DNA of 8,797 nt, from positions 1 to 8,797 of the forward strand of contig PFUC01000018.1 of assembly GCA_002789895.1 (NCBI GenBank). The letters are read 5' to 3'. The notes under the pieces were generated by a model that saw only the letters and a program-made list of their open reading frames with translations, searched no databases and had not been told where the DNA came from. This stretch comes from Candidatus Collierbacteria bacterium CG_4_9_14_3_um_filter_43_16. Its GTDB lineage: Bacteria > Patescibacteriota > Microgenomatia > UBA1400 > MFAQ01. Shown here one piece after another: positions 1-6,499 of the stretch (its first letter is position 1; every line of letters starts with the position of its first letter). The position numbers and the translations under genes were made by a program.

Positions 1-1426
1 AAATATCTTCCAGGAACCAGAAGAGTCTTTCGGAGTGGCCCCAGCCGGAAGTGGGTGGCATACCATACTCCAGCATTTCTACAAAGTCAGTGTCCAGCAT
101 CTGGGCCTCTTCATCTCCAGCTTCTCTTTGCCCTTGCTGTTCTTCAAACCTGGCCTTCTGGTCTTCCGGGTCGTTTAACTCACTGTATCCATTACCCAGT
201 TCTGATCCGGCAATAATCACGTGGAATCGTTCCGTTAGTTCCTGGTTTTCTGGCTTACTCTTGGCGAGAGGTGACATAAACTTTGGTTCATTTATTAGGT
301 AGGCCGGTCCGGCAATTGTTTTGCGGATTATCTTCCAGCAGTTATCAATTAGTCTACTTCGGTTAATGGTTCCGGTTAGGACTACCCCATTTTTCTTTAT
401 CACCATGAGCATTTCGGCATCAGTTGATTTAAAAATATCAATTCCCAGTTTCTCCCTTATTATTTCTATGTAATCAATCTCCGTCCATTCGTGAGCCAAA
501 TCGTACTCCATCCCTCTGCTCACAAACTTTGTTTTCCCATATACTTCTTTGGCGATAAATCGGAAAAGATCTTTAACCAGCTCCATATTATCTCGGTAAT
601 CGGCATACGCCCAGTACCACTCACACTGGTAATACTCCGGCAAATGTTCATCATCCATTCCTTCATTCCGGAAGTTTGGTCCAATGGTATAAATCTTTTC
701 AAATCCTGCTCCAATGAGCCTTTTTTGAAAAAGTTCAGTCGAAATTCTCAGGAAAAAATCCTGATCTATGACATTCATATGAGTCACAAAAGGTCTAGCA
801 TCCGCTCCTCCGGTGACACTTTCAAGTACCGGTGTCTCCACCTCAATAAATCCCTTATCTTTTAGAAAATCTCTTGTTACTTTCCAGAACTTTGCTTTTC
901 TTTCAAACCTTCTCACCTTCCCCTGATCCATCAATAGGTCCAAATATCTTTTCCGAAAGGCCTCGTCAGGATTTTCAATCCCCGCCCATTTATCGGGTAA
1001 AGGTAACCTGGCTTTGGTCAACAGTTTAATTTCTTTTACTTGCAAAGATACCTCTCCCGTCCTAGTCTTCACCACTTGCCCATTGGCTTGAATAATGTCT
1101 CCGATATCCAGCAGTTCCAAATCTTCAAAACCCAGTGTTTGCTTTTCCTTATCTGTCGGACTCATTGCATCAGCTTGGATAAAAAGTTGGATTCTGCCGC
1201 TTTGGTCTTGAATTTGGCCAAAAATTAGTTTCCCATGCTCTCTCCAAGCCATAATTCTCCCGGCCAAAACCATCTCTTTATTTTCGTATTTTTCGAAATT
1301 ATCAACTATTTCACGGTTTGCCGCTTCCTTCTCGGACCTAGCTGGGTATAGCTCTATCCCCATTAGTCGAAGGTTTTCTACTTTCTTTTCTCGTTCTTTT
1401 AAGATTTCCTCAAGTCTACTTGCCAT
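1..1426 (-). CDS. lysS: Lysyl-tRNA synthetase, class II (C-terminus cut off by window edge)
   Basis: It charges tRNA-Lys with lysine in the cytoplasm. The frame runs open from ATG at 1426 to the left edge, giving 475 residues and missing roughly the last 20. Seen in order: an N-terminal helix (MASRLEEILKERE), an OB-fold anticodon-binding domain at about residues 50-135 (VLAGRIMAWREHGKLIFG), then the class II core. The core has motif 1 near ETPVLESVTGGADARPF, motif 2 FRNEG near residue 250, the lysine-pocket stretch GSELGNGYSELNDPEDQ, and PPTSGWG before motif 3. Motif 2 continues EHLPEYYQCEWYWAYADY where typical LysRS has RHNPEF. Motif 3 reads GWGHSERLFWFL instead of GLGIGIDRLVMLL. The fold and the ELGNGYSELND signature make LysRS the clear choice over AspRS or AsnRS. 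It starts 20 nt after the argS stop with no Shine-Dalgarno and is probably cotranscribed with argS. Confidence 0.93.
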   Translation of the reverse strand, partial: MASRLEEILKEREKKVENLRLMGIELYPARSEKEAANREIVDNFEKYENKEMVLAGRIMAWREHGKLIFGQIQDQSGRIQLFIQADAMSPTDKEKQTLGFEDLELLDIGDIIQANGQVVKTRTGEVSLQVKEIKLLTKARLPLPDKWAGIENPDEAFRKRYLDLLMDQGKVRRFERKAKFWKVTRDFLKDKGFIEVETPVLESVTGGADARPFVTHMNVIDQDFFLRISTELFQKRLIGAGFEKIYTIGPNFRNEGMDDEHLPEYYQCEWYWAYADYRDNMELVKDLFRFIAKEVYGKTKFVSRGMEYDLAHEWTEIDYIEIIREKLGIDIFKSTDAEMLMVIKKNGVVLTGTINRSRLIDNCWKIIRKTIAGPAYLINEPKFMSPLAKSKPENQELTERFHVIIAGSELGNGYSELNDPEDQKARFEEQQGQREAGDEEAQMLDTDFVEMLEYGMPPTSGWGHSERLFWFLEDI

Positions 1427-1446
1427 AGGTATTTATTTTAACAGCC

Positions 1447-3987
1447 TTACATCTTCGCCACAGTTTCTATACCCAAAAGTTCCAGCCCGCTTTTTATCAC
1501 CAGTCCTGTCACTGCTACCAGTAGCAGTCTTAGGTTTTCTTCCGGCACCCCGATCACCCTGTTTCTGTCATAGAATCCGTTAAACTTTTGTGCCAGTTCA
1601 AATAAAGTCTGGCCCACCGCGTTTGGTGCAAAGTTTTTCGCCGCCCTTTCCACCATTTCTCCTTCGCCAATTCTCAGCACCAACCATCTAGCCAAGTTCT
1701 TTTCATCCTCATTCAACCTTATAATTTCACTTTTTTGTCCTTGAGTTCTTGATTTCTTGAGGTCATGAGTTTTTTCTATTATCCCCTTCGTTCTCACATA
1801 CACATACTGCAAATACGGCCCGCTATTCCCTTCCATCGAAAGAGCTTCTTCCCATTTGAAGTCATAGTCGGACTCCGGCGATCTTCGTAGTTCGTTATAC
1901 TTCACCGCCCCAATTCCAATTTTATCGGAAGTCTCTTCCATGTTTTTTTCTTTCGCCATTCTTTGGGCTTCTTCACCTGCTCTAAAAATTAAATCTTCAA
2001 GTTTGATGTTGGTACCTTTCCTTGTGCTCATCTTTTCCCCACCAAATGTCATTCTTCCATGAGCAACATGCTTGAATTCTACCGCCTTGGCATCTTCCCA
2101 AAGTAATCTTACGGCCTCAAATACCTGTCTGAAGTGCAGGGTTTGTTCAGAACCAACTTCGTATACATATAGATCCGACTTTAAATCCGCATCATCAAGT
2201 CTCTTTCTTATCGTTGCTAAATCTCTGGTAAAGTATGTTGTCGTCCCATCTGATTTCAACAACATTGCCGGTGGTAAGTACTCTTTTCCATTTTTCTCGA
2301 ATTTGACGATTAGAGCTCCTCTTTCTCCCTGTTCCGCCACACCAGCATCCATTGCTTCTTGAATAATCCCCGGCATCGCCTTTTCATAAATACTCTCCCC
2401 ATTTTCATGATCAAACTCAACTCCCAACTTCATGTATATCTCATCGAACTCCTTCATTGAAACGCCGATGCATTCTTTCCAGATTTTTCTGGCCGACTCA
2501 TCGCCTTTTTCCAACCGAGCAAATGCTTCTCTCGCTTTATCTTTCAACTCCGGCATTTCTTCTATTCGTTTATTAAATTCCACGTACAAACTTTCCAGAT
2601 CAGTTACAGCCATATTCGAAACATCAAGATTCTTTTCTTCAACTGCTGCTACGATCATGCCAAACTGTGTCCCCCAGTCACCCAAATGATTATCGTTGGT
2701 TACCTCAGCACCGCTATGTTTATAAAGGTTATACAAAGCTTGCCCGATAATAGTCGATCGCAGATGCCCCACCGAAAATCTCTTGGCAATATTCGGCGAT
2801 GAGTACTCCACCAATACTTTCTTTCCGCTCATAAAATCACTATCCAGGCAATGTCCGTCATTCCGTAACATCTCAGCTAATCCGGCTACCAAAATTTCAT
2901 CCTTGATCCAAAAATTAATAAACCCCGGACCGGCAAGCTCAATTTTTCCAACTATCTCCATCAACTTTTCATCTTTTTCTAGTTTCTCTACTACTTCCTG
3001 AGCCAATTCACGGGAATTCTTACCCAACAATTTCGCCATCACCATAGCCACGTTGCTGGCATAATCCCCCATTTTTTCATCCCCGGGATGCTCCACCGAA
3101 AAATTTATAAACCCAATAATCTCCCCAATTGCCCTATGAATTTTAAAAGCCGTTCTCCCCATGGGTGCTCTAACTTTTTCGGGAGTCTCTGTAGTTACTT
3201 GCTTAATTTTTTGTCTACCTTTCGTTTTCTTTTCTATGGGAAGAACCTCTTCAAGTTCCTGCAGAGTTAGTTGGGTTCCTGTCACAAACTCAACATTCAC
3301 CTCAAGGTTATTTTCGTCTATATAGTAGATCTCTATCTTGCCACCCAGCTTCTCACCAACCAGACTTGCCAATTCCTCTGTCGCACTCTTCAAAGTTTCA
3401 CCATCTACTGTCGGTACTGCTTCCATCACCAAAACCACGTTTTTAGTTTCTTCGGTAAGCATCGTTCGTTTTCCCTCTCTCCAATTCCATTTTCGACAAA
3501 CAAATCCCAAATCATCCAGATAGGCCACCTCCCCTTTATCACAAGCAACCACTTCGTCTGACCCCAAATAGATTCCTGTTTCGTCACCGTTGGCAAAAGC
3601 TAATCTGATGTCACCTTGTACCTTATCTAAATCTTCACCTCCAAAAGGCAAGACATGTTTTAGGGAGAGTGCGTTATATAGATTCACTAGCGGATTAATA
3701 TCAGACAATTCCTTTCCCTTCAATACTCTTTTCAGCAAAGCTTCAATCGAAGAGTTATATTCAGACGGCTTTGACCCAAACAATCGGTAAATTTCTCTCC
3801 ATGGAGCTATATATTGATGGCTAGATATTTCCACTCCGGCCAATTTAATTCGAGCATTCTCTTGTTCTTTTCTAAGTTCATCTAAGGACAGACCATGTTT
3901 TGAATTGTCAATTCCAAGCGCCACCACCACTCCAAGTTTCACGCCTGGAAACTTCTCAAATATTTTCTTATCTACTATTAGCTTCAT
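1447..3987 (-). CDS. argS: Arginyl-tRNA synthetase with fused N-terminal B3/B4 (PheRS-beta-like) domain
   Basis: It charges tRNA-Arg with arginine. The protein has 846 residues, whereas ordinary bacterial ArgRS has about 550-600. Residues 1-235 form a B3/B4 domain as in PheRS beta and standalone COG3382 proteins: FPGVKLGVVVALGID, INPLVNLYNALSLKH (about 98-112), GGEDLDK (116-122) and CRKWNWRE (164-171). A charged linker follows. A full ArgRS then begins: N-terminal add-on domain (about 280-362), SSPNIAKRFSVGHLRST with the HIGH-type motif SVGH (405-408), HLGDWGTQFGM, KMSTR (652-656), and a C-terminal anticodon-binding domain from about 727 (GPYLQYVYVR). I chose ATG at 3987 because the longer in-frame GTG at 4011 lies inside the attenuator hairpin and because standalone B3/B4 proteins start with similar MK-hydrophobic sequence. 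Expression is probably controlled by the T-box leader. The fused domain may be an editing module; this is inference. Confidence 0.95.
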   Translation of the reverse strand: MKLIVDKKIFEKFPGVKLGVVVALGIDNSKHGLSLDELRKEQENARIKLAGVEISSHQYIAPWREIYRLFGSKPSEYNSSIEALLKRVLKGKELSDINPLVNLYNALSLKHVLPFGGEDLDKVQGDIRLAFANGDETGIYLGSDEVVACDKGEVAYLDDLGFVCRKWNWREGKRTMLTEETKNVVLVMEAVPTVDGETLKSATEELASLVGEKLGGKIEIYYIDENNLEVNVEFVTGTQLTLQELEEVLPIEKKTKGRQKIKQVTTETPEKVRAPMGRTAFKIHRAIGEIIGFINFSVEHPGDEKMGDYASNVAMVMAKLLGKNSRELAQEVVEKLEKDEKLMEIVGKIELAGPGFINFWIKDEILVAGLAEMLRNDGHCLDSDFMSGKKVLVEYSSPNIAKRFSVGHLRSTIIGQALYNLYKHSGAEVTNDNHLGDWGTQFGMIVAAVEEKNLDVSNMAVTDLESLYVEFNKRIEEMPELKDKAREAFARLEKGDESARKIWKECIGVSMKEFDEIYMKLGVEFDHENGESIYEKAMPGIIQEAMDAGVAEQGERGALIVKFEKNGKEYLPPAMLLKSDGTTTYFTRDLATIRKRLDDADLKSDLYVYEVGSEQTLHFRQVFEAVRLLWEDAKAVEFKHVAHGRMTFGGEKMSTRKGTNIKLEDLIFRAGEEAQRMAKEKNMEETSDKIGIGAVKYNELRRSPESDYDFKWEEALSMEGNSGPYLQYVYVRTKGIIEKTHDLKKSRTQGQKSEIIRLNEDEKNLARWLVLRIGEGEMVERAAKNFAPNAVGQTLFELAQKFNGFYDRNRVIGVPEENLRLLLVAVTGLVIKSGLELLGIETVAKM
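1738..1766. repeat. CAAGAA/CTCAAGGA repeat tract inside argS
   Basis: On the minus strand this stretch reads CTCAAGAAATCAAGAACTC followed by AAGGA, and it encodes the low-complexity segment LKKSRTQGQK (about residues 743-752 of ArgRS). That segment lies in a loop just before the anticodon-binding helices continue. A very similar tract sits in the leader of the csoR gene (6747-6774). The shared words are AAATCAAG and TCAAGAACTC. It may be a small dispersed repeat that landed in a tolerant loop. Confidence 0.4.
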
Positions 3988-3999
3988 ATATTTATAATT

Positions 4000-4053
4000 A
4001 AAACCCCTCACTCAAGCCAAGATCAATTCATCTTAACTCTAGTCAGGGGTCTT
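4000..4053 (-). terminator. Attenuator hairpin of the argS T-box
   Basis: The 5' arm (4053-4030) pairs with the 3' arm (4023-4000) around the loop GAATTG (4029-4024). The stem has 24 positions with only two mismatches (4040/4013 and 4044/4009) and a few G-U pairs. It ends in CCCC/GGGG and a short TTTT that is partly in the stem, followed by AATTAT. The U-tract is weak for an intrinsic terminator. The hairpin also buries GAGGGG, so an effect on translation cannot be excluded. It consumes the CCCU needed by the antiterminator. Confidence 0.78.
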
Positions 4054-4089
4054 CAGACGGCTTGTCGGCCGGAAGGACGGTACCACCCT
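4045..4089 (-). promoter_or_regulatory. T-box antiterminator with UGGUACC bulge
   Basis: The two arms pair as in the family consensus. Helix A1 is AGGG (4089-4086) with CCCU (4048-4045). The 7-nt bulge UGGUACC is at 4085-4079. Helix A2 pairs GUC-UUC (4078-4072, one bulged C) with GAAGAC (4054-4049). An apical CGGC/GCCG stem closes a six-base loop (4067-4062). The 3' arm overlaps the 5' arm of the downstream terminator, so the two structures exclude each other. Confidence 0.85.
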
Positions 4090-4201
4090 TTGTTTCACTC
4101 TTTGTGCTCCAATTTTACGGCCTGCCCACTGTCAGGTGGAGCTACCCCGGCGGCATTTCCTCCACTAGCCCAGGGGCGCGACTCCCTTCAAAGCTGGATA
4201 T

Positions 4202-4210
4202 ATTCTACCA
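4202..4210 (-). promoter_or_regulatory. Putative extended -10 promoter of argS
   Basis: TGGTAGAAT matches the extended -10 pattern TGnTATAAT with one mismatch. It sits directly after the terminator of the upstream operon and just ahead of the T-box leader, where a promoter is needed. No -35 box at good spacing is seen; TTGAAG at 4233-4228 is 20 nt away and lies within the terminator stem. Confidence 0.5.
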
Positions 4211-4216
4211 TATCAC

Positions 4217-4249
4217 AAAAAATCCCCCTTCAAGGACTGTCCTTGAAGG
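4217..4249 (-). terminator. Intrinsic terminator of the redox operon
   Basis: A perfect 10-bp stem, CCTTCAAGGA (4249-4240) and TCCTTGAAGG (4236-4227), closes a three-base loop. It is followed by GGGA and six T residues (4222-4217). It lies about 70 nt after the stop of the Nudix gene and separates that operon from argS-lysS. Confidence 0.88.
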
Positions 4250-4316
4250 TACCGACCCTCTTCCCATGTCGGACGTTGGACTGCCCCAAAAACCAGACCA
4301 ATCAGTTATTAGAATC

Positions 4317-4901
4317 CTAAGAATTAAAAACCAATTCAAAAATTGATTTGTAGTCTCTCTTAAACTTACTTTGTTCCACTTTCAGCATCTGCTCTATCTC
4401 CTCCAAACTCTTCCACTCGTACCTCTCTACCTCATCCTCGTTCGGCTTTAAAAAACATCTTTTTGTGTCAATAACACACAAATATGCTCTCCCAAAACAA
4501 AATGTAGTCTTTAACTTGTTAGGGGAAAAAGATCCCCTTTCAACCAATTTCTCATTTTCAATACCCAGCTCTTCCTTAAGCCCTCGGATGGCGGCCGAAA
4601 AGTAATCTTCACCGGACTGCAAATTCTCCCCACAGGAATAATCATAGCCGCCAGGTAAATACCTCTTCTTGCGCGACCTTACCGGTAACAATACTTCTCC
4701 TTTTTCGTTTTGAACAAAAATATTTACCACTCTAGTGTTATTTTCCAATCCATTATCCCAAATAACTCCTCTTGGCATCGTCCCAATTACCAAATCATTA
4801 CTATCCACCACATCTTGCATTTCTCCACCATCCATATCAGATGAATATTCTTGTTTGTCTACCAAACTTTGAACTTTATCTTTTATTTCCTGATCTGTCA
4901 T
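4317..4901 (-). CDS. Nudix-family hydrolase with atypical Nudix box
   Basis: A 194-residue protein. Nudix proteins hydrolyse nucleoside-diphosphate-linked compounds, and the YfcD/IPP-isomerase-like branch shares this layout. Seen: an N-terminal VVDSNDLVIGTMPRGVI segment typical of that branch, a beta strand (NIFVQNEKGEVLLPVRSR, residues 60-77), then YLPGGYDYSCGENLQSGEDY and RGLKEELGI (106-114). Compared with the consensus GX5EX7REUXEEXGU, Glu98, Arg106 and the Glu110-Glu111 pair are kept. The first glycine appears to be replaced and the Glu after Arg106 is Gly107, so one metal-ligand position is missing. Activity may be altered or lost. ATG at 4901 lies 4 nt after the trxB stop, so the two genes are probably translationally coupled. 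The substrate is unknown. Confidence 0.85.
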   Translation of the reverse strand: MTDQEIKDKVQSLVDKQEYSSDMDGGEMQDVVDSNDLVIGTMPRGVIWDNGLENNTRVVNIFVQNEKGEVLLPVRSRKKRYLPGGYDYSCGENLQSGEDYFSAAIRGLKEELGIENEKLVERGSFSPNKLKTTFCFGRAYLCVIDTKRCFLKPNEDEVERYEWKSLEEIEQMLKVEQSKFKRDYKSIFELVFNS

Positions 4902-4905
4902 ATTC

Positions 4906-5889
4906 TCAGTAACTTGATGTTCCCCCTGTCAAATATTTTTCTGCATCTAGGGCCGCCTGACAGCCCATACCGGCGGCAGTGATTGCCTGCTTATACTTGA
5001 AGTCGACCACGTCCCCACAACCAAAAACTCCACTAACGGAAGTCATGGTCGGATAGCCTTCAAGCCACAGCTTAGCATTTCCGTTTGTGATTCCCGTTTT
5101 CAGGAAACCCTTCTCATCCAGATCCACTTGACTTTTAAACAGTTCAGTTGTGGGGAAATGCCCGATAGCCAAAAACAATCCATCTACACTCATTGTTGTG
5201 TAGGGGTCGACCCCCGCGTCGATCCCGGAGCTTTTGATTTTTATCGACTTCAATTTATCTTCACCGTTTACCTCCACCACTTCACTATTCCAAATCACCT
5301 TTATTTTTGGATTACCGAACACTCTCTCCTGCATTACCTTGCTGGCCTTAAAAGAGTCTCTTCGGTGAATCAAATATACTTCGCCCGCATACTTGGCAAG
5401 AGCCAAAGCGTCCTCCATAGCTGCATCTCCTCCTCCAACTACGACGGTAATTTTTTCTTTAAAGAAAGCCGCATCACACACCGCACAAGTACTCACCCCC
5501 TTGCCCATCAATTTCTCCTCATCCAATCCCAACATTTTTGCAGACGCTCCTGTAGAAATAATTAATGCTTTAGCTGATATTTCTTTTTCGCCCACCCAAA
5601 CTTTCTTGGTTTCCCCTGACATTTCAACCTTTGTTACATTCTCATACCGTACCTCAGCTCCAAACTTTTTCGCTTGAACCTCCATATTCATCATCAAATC
5701 TGGCCCCATAACTCCGTCTTTAAATCCGGGATAATTTTCTACTAGTGTCGTATTCATCAGTTGTCCTCCCGCCTTTACTCCGGCAAACACCAAAACGGAC
5801 AGTGTTGCCCGCGACAGATACAAAGCAGCCGTATACCCGCCTGGTCCTCCGCCAATGATAATTACATCCCACTTTTTTTCTTCTACCAT
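4906..5889 (-). CDS. trxB: Thioredoxin reductase (NADPH, FAD-dependent)
   Basis: It reduces oxidised thioredoxin with NADPH through FAD and a redox disulfide in the cytoplasm. The 327 residues match the usual bacterial TrxB length of about 310-320. Seen: the FAD-binding GGGPGG (residues 13-18) after the strand DVIII, the active site CAVC (Cys135 and Cys138), a second dinucleotide motif GGGDAA (152-157), the NADPH-phosphate motif HRRDSFKA (175-182), and a C-terminal FAD motif GCGD (290-293) with KYKQAITAAGMGCQAA. GCGD replaces the more common AAGD. I chose ATG at 5889 because the FAD strand follows at once; a GTG at 5928 would add 13 unconserved residues. It probably works on the TrxA encoded upstream in the same operon. 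Confidence 0.95.
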   Translation of the reverse strand: MVEEKKWDVIIIGGGPGGYTAALYLSRATLSVLVFAGVKAGGQLMNTTLVENYPGFKDGVMGPDLMMNMEVQAKKFGAEVRYENVTKVEMSGETKKVWVGEKEISAKALIISTGASAKMLGLDEEKLMGKGVSTCAVCDAAFFKEKITVVVGGGDAAMEDALALAKYAGEVYLIHRRDSFKASKVMQERVFGNPKIKVIWNSEVVEVNGEDKLKSIKIKSSGIDAGVDPYTTMSVDGLFLAIGHFPTTELFKSQVDLDEKGFLKTGITNGNAKLWLEGYPTMTSVSGVFGCGDVVDFKYKQAITAAGMGCQAALDAEKYLTGGTSSY

Positions 5890-5918
5890 TTTTCTATTTT
5901 TGTATGTTATTTGAAAAT

Positions 5919-6098
5919 CTAAGAGCACCGTAGACCGTGTTCCTTTGGGAAATTATCCGAAGGTTGAGAAAGTAGTCTTTCGAAATCCAGTGTATCTCCA
6001 CTGGAATCAAAAGCTTGGTATTTTTCTGTTAAGAAAAATTTTTGCGACGAGACTAAAACAACCGACGAGTGCTGGACGAGTCGGATTGTGGTTTCCAT
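5919..6098 (-). CDS. Small protein of unknown function, 59 residues, between trxA and trxB
   Basis: ATG at 6098 opens a 59-codon frame ending in TAG at 5919. It almost fills the otherwise empty gap between trxA (stop 36 nt upstream) and trxB (start 29 nt downstream), on the same strand as the rest of the operon. The product starts METTIRLVQHSSVVLVSSQK, which could form two beta strands. It continues as a polar acidic stretch (FDSSGDTLDFERLLSQPSDN) and ends PKEHGLRCS with a single cysteine. No signal peptide, membrane helix or known motif is visible. An in-frame stop lies about 33 nt before the ATG and no Shine-Dalgarno is seen. I do not recognise it. The position suggests a role with the thioredoxin system, but the frame could be a chance open stretch. 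Confidence 0.48.
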   Translation of the reverse strand: METTIRLVQHSSVVLVSSQKFFLTEKYQAFDSSGDTLDFERLLSQPSDNFPKEHGLRCS

Positions 6099-6133
6099 AA
6101 AGGAATACGGGCGAAAGGTGTTCGATTTTCAAT

Positions 6134-6454
6134 TTACTTAATAACCTTCTCAATCATCTGAATGTAGGCATCCTTGCCTCCAAAACCCACCTGTCTCGCC
6201 ACTTCTTTTCCTTTTTGAAAAAGAATTACCGTGGGAATACTCATTACACCATAGTCCCCCGCTACTTTGGAGTTGGTATCTACGTCTACCTTACCCACTC
6301 TAATCTTCCCTTCATAAGTATTGGCCAATTCATCGACGATAGGAGATACCAAGCGGCACGGGCCGCACCAATCGGCATAGAAATCTACTAATACAGGTGT
6401 TTCGGCTTTAAGAACCTCATCATTGAAATTTTGATCGGTAAATTTTTGAACCAT
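6134..6454 (-). CDS. trxA: Thioredoxin
   Basis: A cytoplasmic dithiol oxidoreductase of 106 residues, the usual thioredoxin length. Seen: the N-terminal strand and helix (KFTDQNFNDEVLK), the strand VLVDFYADW, the active site WCGPC with Cys30 and Cys33, the buried Asp24 within VDFYADW, the strand IRVGKVDVDTN, and cis-Pro74 in SIPT followed by VILFQKGKE. No transit or signal sequence is present. The start follows an AT-rich 45-nt gap after the csoR gene with no Shine-Dalgarno. It is probably transcribed from the csoR promoter, so the redox repressor would control it. Confidence 0.96.
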   Translation of the reverse strand: MVQKFTDQNFNDEVLKAETPVLVDFYADWCGPCRLVSPIVDELANTYEGKIRVGKVDVDTNSKVAGDYGVMSIPTVILFQKGKEVARQVGFGGKDAYIQMIEKVIK

Positions 6455-6499
6455 ATTTTTTGTATAAATACTAAATGTTAAATATAAAATCTAAAATAT

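Larger units (their letters stand above)
4000..4200 (-). promoter_or_regulatory. T-box leader (tRNA-sensing attenuator) of argS-lysS
   Basis: This untranslated leader precedes argS. T-box RNAs bind uncharged tRNA, reading its anticodon through a specifier codon and its free NCCA end through an antiterminator bulge, and so let transcription continue when the amino acid is scarce. Seen here: the hallmark AAAGGGUGGUACCG (4091-4078), a foldable antiterminator, a competing terminator, an F-box-like GGCCGUAAAA near 4108, and a possible IIA/B-type pseudoknot just before it (CCAC, loop CUGACA, GUGG, then CAGG). The fourth bulge base is U, so the expected discriminator base of the tRNA is A. The upstream part (about 4196-4141) can pair GGAG with CUCC and CCCC with GGGG as a short Stem I. 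I could not fix the specifier loop; CGC or AGG (Arg) triplets lie there, but so does AAA (Lys). The leader is compact, with about 110 nt ahead of the antiterminator. Confidence 0.87.

Noticed and set aside
3271..3561. Plus-strand open frames opposite argS, lysS and trxB
   Set aside because: They are antisense shadows of well-supported genes, with no recognisable domains and unnatural composition.
3988..4011. GTG at 4011 as the argS start
   Set aside because: It lies in the 3' arm of the attenuator hairpin and adds eight residues unlike B3/B4 proteins; ATG at 3987 fits better.
4248..4259. Second T-box-like sequence AGGGTCGGTACC just before the operon terminator
   Set aside because: It has an extra C in the bulge, no CCCU partner for helix A1, and the nearby hairpin is a plain terminator. 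Similarity is probably chance or relic.
4062..4346. Plus-strand 94-codon frame across the argS leader
   Set aside because: It lies opposite the T-box and the terminator; its product is low-quality and matches nothing known.
5890..5928. GTG at 5928 as the trxB start
   Set aside because: It would overlap the small upstream ORF and add residues before the FAD-binding strand, where TrxB normally begins.
6020..6039. AT-rich hairpin as a terminator between trxA and trxB
   Set aside because: The stem has a single G-C pair and no separate T-run, and it lies within a plausible coding frame.
6113..6135. tRNA-like TTCGA near the trxA stop
   Set aside because: No T-stem, anticodon arm or acceptor stem can be built around it.
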